Assembly (NCBI GenBank): GCA_022823185.1 | Contig: JAJDXQ010000036.1 | Span: forward strand, 62,001 to 126,000 | Reading direction: 5' to 3' | Length of the DNA: 64,000 nucleotides | Source of the DNA: Caldilineaceae bacterium | GTDB taxonomy: Bacteria > Chloroflexota > Anaerolineae > Caldilineales > Caldilineaceae | Shown: positions 38,322-46,173 of the stretch, in pieces | Layout of the letters: each line of letters opens with the position of its first letter | Position numbering within the stretch: position 1 is the first letter of the stretch | Program-made: the position numbers and the translations under genes | The notes under the pieces: generated by a model | What the model was told of the DNA's origin: nothing | Databases searched by the model: none | Seen by the model: only the letters and a program-made list of their open reading frames with translations

Positions 38322-39596
38322 GTGCGCGTGAAGCGGGTGCTGTTGCTCACGACTCCCAACAGCTATCGGACGCGGGACTATGTGGACGCCGCGGCGCGTC
38401 TGGACATAGAGACTGTCATTGCCGTGGACTTGCCTGAGAAGCTGGCGGAGGAGTGGGACTTTCCGCTGGGAGCAGACTTCGGCAGGCCTGAGGAGGCGGC
38501 AAAACAGCTTGTCGGCGCGCTGGCCGGAGGGGGCAATTCCACGAGAGCGGGGGGCGGCTTCGACGCTGTCCTGGCGCTGGATGACGCCGGTTCCCGGGTG
38601 GCGGCGCTGGTCGCGGAGGCGCTGGGACTGCCCCATAACGACCCGGAGGCGGCTGAAGCTGCGCGCAACAAGCATCTGATGCGCCGCATGTTGGCGGCGT
38701 GCGGCGCGCCCGTGCCAGCGTTTGCTGAATTCCGGACTGGCGAAAACCTGAAGGCGACGATCATAGGGGCTGAAGAGAAGATTGGGTATCCCTGCGTGGT
38801 CAAGCCGGTGGATTTGAATGGAAGCCGGGGGGTAATCCGGGCGAATCTGCGGTGTGAGTTGGGCGCGGCGATAAGAAGACTTGGGGCGCTGATCGGGGTA
38901 GGGAAGCCGTTCCTGATTGAGGGTTATATTCCAGGGGTGGAGGTCGCGCTGGAAGGACTGCTGGACGGGGACCGACTGCATTGTCTGGCGCTTTTTGACA
39001 AGCCGGATCCCCTTGAGGGACCGTATTTTGAGGAGACGCTCTACGTTACGCCCTCGCGCCTGGCGGCGGAGATGCAAGAGAGGATAGTCAGGACGACTGA
39101 GGCGGCTGCCAGAGGGTTGGGCTTGCAGACTGGTCCCATTCACGCTGAGCTGCGGATCAACTCCGAAGGTCCCTGGATCGTGGAGGTGGCGGGCCGTTCG
39201 ATCGGCGGGCTGTGTTCGCGGATACTGCGATTTGGGATGGAAGTGGGGAACAGGAGCTCGCTGGAGGAACTCATCCTGCGGCAGGCGTGCGGGTTGCCCT
39301 TGGAGAACCTTGAGAGGGAATCGAGCGCGGGCGGGGTGATGATGATTCCGATCCCGGCGGCAGGCATTCTGCGGCGGGTGGATGGGTTGGATAAGGCGAA
39401 GCAAGTGGCCGGAGTCGAGGATGTGCAGTTTACGACCCGGCTCGATCAGTCACTGGTTCCACTGCCTGAAGGGGATGCCTACCTGGGTTTCATTTTTGCG
39501 AAGGGCCGATCGCCGCGCCTGGTCGAAGAGGCGTTACGAACGGCGCACAGCAGGTTGGCGTTCGAGATTGACCCGGAGTTTGCGCTCCTCGCGTAG
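38322..39596 (+). CDS. ATP-grasp domain-containing protein
   Basis: 424 aa; NKHLMRRMLAACGAPVPAF...IGYPCVVKPVDLNGSRGVIRANLRCEL...FLIEGYIPGVEVALEGLL...HAELRINSEGPWIVEVAGRSIGG. Confidence 0.9.
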   Translation: MRVKRVLLLTTPNSYRTRDYVDAAARLDIETVIAVDLPEKLAEEWDFPLGADFGRPEEAAKQLVGALAGGGNSTRAGGGFDAVLALDDAGSRVAALVAEALGLPHNDPEAAEAARNKHLMRRMLAACGAPVPAFAEFRTGENLKATIIGAEEKIGYPCVVKPVDLNGSRGVIRANLRCELGAAIRRLGALIGVGKPFLIEGYIPGVEVALEGLLDGDRLHCLALFDKPDPLEGPYFEETLYVTPSRLAAEMQERIVRTTEAAARGLGLQTGPIHAELRINSEGPWIVEVAGRSIGGLCSRILRFGMEVGNRSSLEELILRQACGLPLENLERESSAGGVMMIPIPAAGILRRVDGLDKAKQVAGVEDVQFTTRLDQSLVPLPEGDAYLGFIFAKGRSPRLVEEALRTAHSRLAFEIDPEFALLA

Positions 39597-39605
39597 AGGA
39601 TCCTC

Positions 39606-39926
39606 CTATTTGCGGGGCGCGCCTTTGCCTGCGGGCACACCTGGAACCGCTCCTGGTGTTCCTTCAGGTGTCCAGCCTTCAGGCATTTGCGCGCCTTCCC
39701 CAAAGAAGAACTCTTCCATCTGCTGCATCAGGAATTCGCGTGCCTGCCCATCACCCAGGCTGAGGCCATAGTGGTTGATGAGCACGACCGAGTATTGCAT
39801 CCACATGTCCCAGCCGGCTTGCGAGATGTTTTCGAACACTCGCTGGCCTAACTCGCCGGGGTAAGGCGGCCCTTCCAAGCCGGGCAACTCCTGTCCGATT
39901 TTTGCGCACTGAACTGTGCGAGCCAT
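39606..39926 (-). CDS. YggX-like Fe(II) trafficking / oxidative damage protection protein
   Basis: 106 aa; VQCAKIGQELPGLEGPPYPGELGQRVFENISQAGWDMWMQYSVVLINHYGLSLGDGQAREFLMQQMEEFFFG. Confidence 0.85.
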   Translation of the reverse strand: MARTVQCAKIGQELPGLEGPPYPGELGQRVFENISQAGWDMWMQYSVVLINHYGLSLGDGQAREFLMQQMEEFFFGEGAQMPEGWTPEGTPGAVPGVPAGKGAPRK

Positions 39927-40002
39927 ATGTCCACTCCAGACGCAGAATGATTGGAACTGAGGGCTACATTATAGGGCTCTCTATGAACGCTTGTCAAGAG
40001 AG

Positions 40003-41019
40003 ATGCGCCTTCTATTCCTAGGGATGCCGGGGCTGTTCAGCTTTCTGGTCCTGGAGGGGCTGATCGCGCGCGGGTTCAAGGCGTCGGCGGTCCTGCTTAC
40101 AGGGTCGGAAAGTGATGTTCTTCGGCCTTTGTACGTGCCGGAGGCGGGCAGGGAAACGCATCCTGCGGGGGAGGCTGAACTGCACATTGTCAACCCTTCG
40201 GTTGGAATTGGCGTGCGCGTCGATGGAGGGGGCGCGGCGGAGGGCGGGCATCCTCTTGCTGGAACGGGGACGTTCGCGGCGTCTTACGGGGGGCCGCTTC
40301 GCCTGGCGACGCGAGAGGGAATCCCCGCCTATGCGAGTGGCGACATTGGTCATCGAGAGGTGAGGCGGTGGCTGGGGGAGATGGCGGTGGATGTTGTGTG
40401 CGTTGCCTGCTGGGATCGCGTCATTCCCGCATCCGCGCTGGCCATTCCACGTTTAGGGTTTCTCAATGTGCATCCTTCGCTGCTGCCCTTTTACCGTGGG
40501 CCGTATCCTCTGTTCTGGCAGTTTCGAGAGGGGGAAAGGGTGACGGGCGCGACGGTTCATTGGATGGACGGCGGTCTGGATACGGGCGATATTGCGGGGC
40601 AGCGGGAGCTTCTGTTTGAGGATGGGATGCGGGGCGCGGAGGCGGAAGCCCTGTGCGCAACCGCGGGGGCCTCGCTGGCGGCAGACGTTTTGGAGGCGTT
40701 GGGGCGGGGAAAGGATGTTCGGGAACGGCAGACCGAAGGCGGAAGCTATTTTGGCCGTCCTTCGGCGGCGGACTTTTCGGTCGATGCCGGGTGGCATGTT
40801 CGCCGGGCATTTAATTTCATGCGGGGGACGGCTGAGTGGCGGATTCCGTTCCGGTATGAGGGCGATGCTACTGTGAGGTGGTTTCGGGATGCGCTGGCGT
40901 GGCGGGAAGGGGCGCCTGGGGAGAGCGCTGGGGGAGGGGCTGTGTGGGCGGCGTTTCGCGGCGGTTCGGTGCTGGCGCTGGAGGGGCAGGAGGGCAGAAC
41001 TACAGTGGTTAGTGGTTAG
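40003..41019 (+). CDS. Methionyl-tRNA formyltransferase-like formyltransferase
   Basis: MRLLFLGMPGLFSFLVLEGL...LGFLNVHPSLLPFYRGPYPLFWQFREGERVTGATVHWMDGGLDTGDIAGQ; alternative TTG at 39991. Confidence 0.88.
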   Translation: MRLLFLGMPGLFSFLVLEGLIARGFKASAVLLTGSESDVLRPLYVPEAGRETHPAGEAELHIVNPSVGIGVRVDGGGAAEGGHPLAGTGTFAASYGGPLRLATREGIPAYASGDIGHREVRRWLGEMAVDVVCVACWDRVIPASALAIPRLGFLNVHPSLLPFYRGPYPLFWQFREGERVTGATVHWMDGGLDTGDIAGQRELLFEDGMRGAEAEALCATAGASLAADVLEALGRGKDVRERQTEGGSYFGRPSAADFSVDAGWHVRRAFNFMRGTAEWRIPFRYEGDATVRWFRDALAWREGAPGESAGGGAVWAAFRGGSVLALEGQEGRTTVVSG

Positions 41020-41149
41020 TGGTCAGTGGTCAGTGGCGGACGGGGAGGCGCTGCGGGGCAGGCATGTGGAGGAGCGACGGGGAGGGCGCCCACAAGGGGG
41101 GGAACTACAGTGGTCAGTGGCGGGGGGGGAGGCGCCGCGGGGCGGGCAT
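40997..41149. repeat. Imperfect intergenic direct repeat (two copies) with GTGGTTAGTGGTCAGTGG tandem array
   Basis: Copies at 40997-41065 and 41102-41149 share GAACTACAGTGG...TCAGTGGCGG..GGGGAGGCGCyGCGGGGCrGGCAT; array at 41004-41036. Confidence 0.8.
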
Positions 41150-41261
41150 AATGAGAACTGTAACCGATTTGGCGGCGGGCTGTTGTCGGGGGAGGTTCAG
41201 ATCGACTACAATGGGCTGGCCACACAGCAATCCAAGAGTTTAGCGAGACAGGAGATTTCAG

Positions 41262-42269
41262 ATGGCGTTGATGACAATACCTCCGGGGATGAAGATTGCG
41301 GCGCAGATGTCGCCGGAAGCGGATGAAGGGGAGCTGCAGTTTGTCAAGCAGATGGGGCTGGACTGGGCGGTCTGCTGGACGGACGGCGAACACGCAGGCT
41401 ACGAGTACTATGCACGTACCAAGGAGCGTTTTGAGAAGGCCGGCGTTCAGGTTTACGGTTTTGGCAACCGGGAGGTTCACAACCAGGATGCGATTGTGCT
41501 GGGATTGGAGAACCGGGATGCCAAGATTGAGGAGTATGTAAGTCATCTGCGGGCGTTGGGCAAGGCGGGGATTCCCTATACGACCTATGCGCATATGGGG
41601 AATGGCATCTGGAGCACGGAACGGGAGTTGACGCGAGGGGGGGCCTCGGCGCGGGGCTTTGACCTGGCAAAGGCCGAGGCGGGCCACTGGGCGGGCAGGT
41701 ATTATCATATGCCGCTTTCGCATGGCCGGCGGTACTCGGAGGATGAAATCTGGGAGAATTTCCGGTATTTTGTGTCGCAGGCGGCGCCGGTGGCGGAAGA
41801 GGAGGGGGTCCGCATCGGGATTCATCCGGATGACCCGCCGCAGCCGGAGCTTGCAGGCGTGCCGAGGTGTATATTAAGCAGCTACGACGGCTACCACCGG
41901 GCGATGGAGATGGCGGACAGCCCGAATGTGGGAATTTGTTTCTGTATTGGATGCTGGTTGGAGGGCGGAGACCTGATGGGCAAAGGGGTTGAGGAGTCGC
42001 TGCTTCAGTTCGGACAGAGGGACAAGCTGTTCAAGATCCATTTCCGCAACGTTGACCAGCCGTTGCCCCACTTTGTGGAGACTTTTGTAGACGACGGGTA
42101 CTTTGATATGTACAGGGCGATGCGGGCGCTGGCGCAGACCGGTTTTGACGGGGTCCTGATTCCGGATCATATTCCGATGATGGCGAACGATCGCCGGGTT
42201 GGGACGGCCTACACGATCGGCTATATGAAGGCGCTGCTGGCAAGGGCCGAGGATGAGGTGAAAGGTTAG
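41262..42269 (+). CDS. Mannonate dehydratase-like (UxuA family) TIM-barrel protein
   Basis: 335 aa; GIHPDDPPQPELAGVPRCILSSYDGYHRAMEMADSPNVGICFCIGCW...FKIHFRNVDQPLPHFVETFVDDGYFDMYRAMRAL...IPDHIPMM. Confidence 0.88.
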   Translation: MALMTIPPGMKIAAQMSPEADEGELQFVKQMGLDWAVCWTDGEHAGYEYYARTKERFEKAGVQVYGFGNREVHNQDAIVLGLENRDAKIEEYVSHLRALGKAGIPYTTYAHMGNGIWSTERELTRGGASARGFDLAKAEAGHWAGRYYHMPLSHGRRYSEDEIWENFRYFVSQAAPVAEEEGVRIGIHPDDPPQPELAGVPRCILSSYDGYHRAMEMADSPNVGICFCIGCWLEGGDLMGKGVEESLLQFGQRDKLFKIHFRNVDQPLPHFVETFVDDGYFDMYRAMRALAQTGFDGVLIPDHIPMMANDRRVGTAYTIGYMKALLARAEDEVKG

Positions 42270-42277
42270 GTGGCGAT

Positions 42278-43144
42278 ATGGAGACGGTAGGGATACTCAG
42301 CCCGGGGGACATGGGGCATACGGTAGGGGAGCGGCTCCGGACACACGGGCTGCGGGTGATCGCGCATTTGAAGGACCGGAGCGCGCGCACGCGCGGGCTG
42401 GCGGCGAAGGCGGGGATCGAAGAGGTCGAGACGTTCGAGGCGCTTGCGGAAGAGGCCGATGTCTTGCTGTGCATTCTGGTTCCGGCTGCGGCCGAGGAGG
42501 CGGCGCAGAAGACGGCGCAGGCAATAAGAAATACGGGCGCGGATGTTCTGTACGCGGACTGCAATGCGGTCGCGCCGGAGACGACGAAGAGGATTGGGGC
42601 GATCATCAGCGAGGCAGGGGGCCGTTTTGTAGATGCTTCCATTATTGGGCCGCCGCCGCGACGCGAAGGGGCGACGCGATTTTACGCGTCGGGAGAACAT
42701 GCGGGTAGCCTGGCGAAGCTGGAGGCGTACGGGCTCGACGTGCCGGTGGTCAGCGAGCGGATTGGCGACGCGTCGGCGGTCAAGATGTGCTATGCAGGGT
42801 TGACAAAGGGTTTGACGGCTCTATGCACGAATCTCCTGGTTGCGGCGGAGGCGCTGGGCGTGCGCGAGGCGCTGTTTGCGGAGTACAATTTGAGCCAGGG
42901 GCCGATGCTGAAGCGGATGGAGGGGGGATTGCCGGGCATGCCGCCGAAGTCGAGACGTTGGGTGGGTGAGATGGAAGAGATTGCGGCGACGATGGCGAGT
43001 GTGGGGATGTCGCCGAAGTTTCATGAGGGCGCGGCGGAGATTTACCGGTTGGTGGGCAGTTCGACGCTGGCGGACCGGACGCCGGAGGATCCTGACGAGC
43101 CGACGCTGGAGGAGATGTTGCGCGTGCTGGTGAAGATGTTGTAG
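42278..43144 (+). CDS. NAD(P)-dependent oxidoreductase (3-hydroxyisobutyrate DH-like N-domain, DUF1932-like C-domain)
   Basis: 288 aa; VGILSPGDMGHTVGERLRTHGLRVIAHL...SAVKMCYAGLTKGLTALCTNLLVAAEALGVREAL. Confidence 0.85.
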   Translation: METVGILSPGDMGHTVGERLRTHGLRVIAHLKDRSARTRGLAAKAGIEEVETFEALAEEADVLLCILVPAAAEEAAQKTAQAIRNTGADVLYADCNAVAPETTKRIGAIISEAGGRFVDASIIGPPPRREGATRFYASGEHAGSLAKLEAYGLDVPVVSERIGDASAVKMCYAGLTKGLTALCTNLLVAAEALGVREALFAEYNLSQGPMLKRMEGGLPGMPPKSRRWVGEMEEIAATMASVGMSPKFHEGAAEIYRLVGSSTLADRTPEDPDEPTLEEMLRVLVKML

Positions 43145-43249
43145 GGGGATGGGCCTAAGGCGGCAGATCCTCAAGTAGGCACGGAGGCCGGCGACCAGTC
43201 TGGCTCGCGCTTCCATCTGGCGCGGGCAAGGGCATTCTGCGCCTGGGCG

Positions 43250-43555
43250 TCAGATTCGGTCGAGGAAGGGATCGTCGTCGATGTGGGGGAATGTTGGGCC
43301 GATGTAGGGCACGGGTGGAAGGTTGTGCCATTCGCGCAAGATCTGGTAGGCCACCGAGGTGAGCATTTGGCAGGCACCGACCGCTTCGCGCCATTCGGGA
43401 CGCTTGATTTCGGCGACGGTCTCTTCATAGGGCAGGATGCCGAAATCCCAGGCTCCGCAAAGGCGAGCCAGAAAGTCCACTCGATCGGCCAGGGTCTCCA
43501 AGGCCTCCGGCGGCTCGGTGTCGGGATACAAGGTTCCGTCAATCCAATCCTGCAT
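43250..43555 (-). CDS. Hypothetical protein overlapping the AbiEii-like gene
   Basis: 101 aa; MQDWIDGTLYPDTEPPEALETLADRVDFLARLCGAWDFGILPYEETVAEIKRPEWREAVGACQML; overlaps upstream stop by 17 bp. Confidence 0.55.
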   Translation of the reverse strand: MQDWIDGTLYPDTEPPEALETLADRVDFLARLCGAWDFGILPYEETVAEIKRPEWREAVGACQMLTSVAYQILREWHNLPPVPYIGPTFPHIDDDPFLDRI

Positions 43556-44240
43556 TGTTAAACTTCTCTCTGAACCAGTTCCTGGTTCTTTCGGCCTCGC
43601 TTCTTTGTTGTTGATTCGCGATGCTGGGCAAGGGTCGCCGCATTTCTATTCGCGAGAGACTTGTGGTGATCGCCAGCGTTGCGCGAGAACGTGAGGTCGA
43701 TCCTCCGCTTTGCGCCTGCCTCTCGCGCCACAGCAGCCAGCAATCCTGAGAGGTGGCTGCTTGAGTTTCACATACGGCGAAAATGTCAAGAAAGTCTCGC
43801 GGCGCTCCTCTTTCAACAAGGGCGACCATTTTACTTGCAATCAGGTCGTTGAGGCTGTCGAGTTGAACGTCTGTCCACTGTGCGGAAACTGATTTCTCCA
43901 ACTGAACAGATCGATCCGCAATCTGAAAGCTAAAGACGGTCCTCCCTTTGCGGCGGAGCTCGATACTACAGACGTCGCCCCACTCGTGAATGCTCAGGTC
44001 TCCATGGTCTGCCAGAACTTTGGAGATGAGTTCCACGGCCTGCCGCCTTTGCGCGGTGGTGGCCCCCTCAGACCACCGGGCGTCAACGCCACGATTTCGC
44101 CTGTGGTCAATGTAGTGCAACAGACCGAAAGCCCCTCCGATTGAGATAACCTGTCCCAGCCTGGCTGAAGCCAGCGCTTTCAAACATTCCTCCGCGTAAG
44201 GAGGAATGTTCGAGGGGCGACCTGGCCAACCAGCGGGCAC
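43539..44240 (-). CDS. Nucleotidyl transferase AbiEii/AbiGii-like toxin family protein (alternative TTG start at 44183)
   Basis: 233 aa; VISIGGAFGLLHYIDHRRNRGVDARW and LNDLIASKMVALVERGAPRDFLDIFAVCE pattern typical of AbiEii-like nucleotidyltransferases. Confidence 0.72.
   Translation of the reverse strand: MPAGWPGRPSNIPPYAEECLKALASARLGQVISIGGAFGLLHYIDHRRNRGVDARWSEGATTAQRRQAVELISKVLADHGDLSIHEWGDVCSIELRRKGRTVFSFQIADRSVQLEKSVSAQWTDVQLDSLNDLIASKMVALVERGAPRDFLDIFAVCETQAATSQDCWLLWRERQAQSGGSTSRSRATLAITTSLSRIEMRRPLPSIANQQQRSEAERTRNWFREKFNNAGLD
44183..44210 (-). promoter_or_regulatory. 11-bp inverted repeat whose 3' arm contains a candidate SD for the AbiEii-like gene
   Basis: Minus strand AACATTCCTCC-TTACGC-GGAGGAATGTT, then TTG (44183) 5 nt after GGAGG. 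Confidence 0.6.
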
Positions 44241-44248
44241 GCTGACTC

Positions 44249-45148
44249 TCAGATTTTGAGGCCGCTGAGGACGACGCCCTGGATGAAGTAGCGCTGGGCG
44301 GCGGCGAAGAGGGTGATGACGGGCACTGTCATGATGGCGGCGGCGGCCATGAGGAGGTGATCGCGCGGGTCGCTTGTTTCGAGGGGAATGTTCTGGAAGA
44401 AGCGGAGTCCGACGGCGGCGGTGAAGAGGTCGACTCTGTTGAGGTAGATGAAGGGACCGAAGAACTCATTCCAGTCGCCGAGGAACTGTAGGATTGCAAC
44501 GGTGGTGAGGGCGGGCTTCATGAGAGGCAGGAGGACGCCCCAAAGAATGCGGATGGGGGACGCGCCGTCCATGAGCGCGGCTTCGTCCAGGTCTCTGGGG
44601 ATGGACATGATGAACTGGCGCAGAAGGAAGATCATAAAGGCGCCGCCGCCGAGCCAGGAGCCGATTGTAAGCGGGACGTAGGTGTTGATCAGTTTGAGGT
44701 TGAAGAAGAGAACGTACTGGGGAATGAGCGTCACCTGGGTTGGGATCATCATGGTTCCGAGCATGAGTACGAACCAGATCTCCTTGCCGATGTAGTTGAA
44801 TCGGGCGAAGGAGTAGGCGGTCAGGGAGCCGGTGATGATGACGCCGGGGATGGTGATTGCGGTGATGAGGAAGCTGTTTCCCATCCAGCGAGCAAAGGGC
44901 ACTGACACGAAGACCCGGGCGTAGTTGCCCCACTGGGGAACGGCGGGCAGGAGGTGCGGTTCGAAGGAGCGTAGCTCTTTCCACGTCTGCAGGGAGCTTG
45001 ACACAGTCCAGAACAGGGGGAAGGCAAACATCAGGGCCGCGGCCGTGAGGAGGACATACGTGACGGCTTTTTGGATGCGATTGCGTCCGCGACGGTAGAC
45101 ATCGGCACGGAGTTCTGTGCTGGGCAGTCTTTCGATAGTTGCGGCCAT
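44249..45148 (-). CDS. Carbohydrate ABC transporter permease (MalG type)
   Basis: 299 aa; DLDEAALMDGASPIRILWGVLLPLMKPAL EAA motif. Confidence 0.92.
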   Translation of the reverse strand: MAATIERLPSTELRADVYRRGRNRIQKAVTYVLLTAAALMFAFPLFWTVSSSLQTWKELRSFEPHLLPAVPQWGNYARVFVSVPFARWMGNSFLITAITIPGVIITGSLTAYSFARFNYIGKEIWFVLMLGTMMIPTQVTLIPQYVLFFNLKLINTYVPLTIGSWLGGGAFMIFLLRQFIMSIPRDLDEAALMDGASPIRILWGVLLPLMKPALTTVAILQFLGDWNEFFGPFIYLNRVDLFTAAVGLRFFQNIPLETSDPRDHLLMAAAAIMTVPVITLFAAAQRYFIQGVVLSGLKI

Positions 45149-45154
45149 CTTCTC

Positions 45155-46099
45155 TTAGCTCCCGTAGTAGAAGACCCAGCGGCGAGAGAGTCGCAGCTGC
45201 CAAATGGTGAGGGACACGATAACCAGGGCGAAGAACCAAGCCAAGGTGGCAGCGTAGCCCATGTTCCAGTAGTCAAAGGCTTGCCTGTAGAGGTGCAGGC
45301 TGTAGAAGGTAGTGGCGAATCCGGGGCCCCCCTCCGTGGCAACGAAGGCGGCGGTGAAAACTTGCAGTCCGCCGATGACGCCGAGAACCATGTTAAAGAA
45401 GATGGTCGGGGTCAACAGGGGGATGGTGACGTGGCGGAGTTTGTGGAAGGCGGTGGCGCCGTCAATGGAGGCGGCCTCATAGAGGGATTCGGGGATGCCC
45501 TGCAGGCCGGCGAGGAAGATGATCATGCGCGTCCCGCCTAGGCCTTGCCAGAGGCCCATGAAGATTAGAGAGGGGATTGCCCAGCGGCGGTCTCCGAACC
45601 AGCCTGGCGGGTCTGACCAGCCGATGTCGACCAGCCACTGGTTGATGATGCCGAAATCGGCGTGAAGCAACCATTTCCAAAGGACTACTGAGGCAACGAT
45701 AGGCACTAATGAGGGCATGAAGAAGAGAGTGCGATAGGCAGCGAGGCCCCGCAGTTTTGCGTTGAGCAGGATGGCCAGGAACATGGAGCCAAAGACGCCG
45801 AGAGGGATGCCCACGCCGGCATAGTAGAAAGTGCGGCCCAGGGACGTATAGAAGAGGGGGTCATCGGAGAACATCTTGATGTAGTTTTTGAGGCCGATCC
45901 ATTCGGGCGCGCTGAGGACATCGTACTTGGTGAAGCTCAGGTAGAGGGAGAAGAGCCCGGGGCCGAGGAAGAGCCCAAAGAAACCGATCAGCCAGGGGGT
46001 GAGGAAGAGGTATCCGTAGAAGTTTTCCCGCCTCTGACGCGAGGTTGTGAGCATTTCAGAAAAGCCCGACAGTTTCAGCCGGTTGGCCATCGTCGCCAT
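45155..46099 (-). CDS. Carbohydrate ABC transporter permease (MalF type)
   Basis: 314 aa; SLYEAASIDGATAFHKLRHVTIPLLTPTIFFN EAA motif. Confidence 0.92.
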   Translation of the reverse strand: MATMANRLKLSGFSEMLTTSRQRRENFYGYLFLTPWLIGFFGLFLGPGLFSLYLSFTKYDVLSAPEWIGLKNYIKMFSDDPLFYTSLGRTFYYAGVGIPLGVFGSMFLAILLNAKLRGLAAYRTLFFMPSLVPIVASVVLWKWLLHADFGIINQWLVDIGWSDPPGWFGDRRWAIPSLIFMGLWQGLGGTRMIIFLAGLQGIPESLYEAASIDGATAFHKLRHVTIPLLTPTIFFNMVLGVIGGLQVFTAAFVATEGGPGFATTFYSLHLYRQAFDYWNMGYAATLAWFFALVIVSLTIWQLRLSRRWVFYYGS

Positions 46100-46118
46100 G
46101 GGTTACTCCGAGAACTGG

Positions 46119-46155
46119 GAGCGGCGGGCAGCGCAAGACGCCCTGCCCGCCGCTC
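46119..46155. promoter_or_regulatory. 13-bp inverted repeat between SBP and permease genes
   Basis: GAGCGGCGGGCAG-cgcaagacgcc-CTGCCCGCCGCTC. Confidence 0.8.
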
Positions 46156-46173
46156 TGCCGCAGCCTGAGAAGA

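Noticed and set aside
37839-39404. 521-aa minus-strand ORF
   Set aside because: Antisense artefact spanning the prenyl-synthase-like and ATP-grasp genes; composition (Arg/Pro/His/Gln-rich) is not protein-like.
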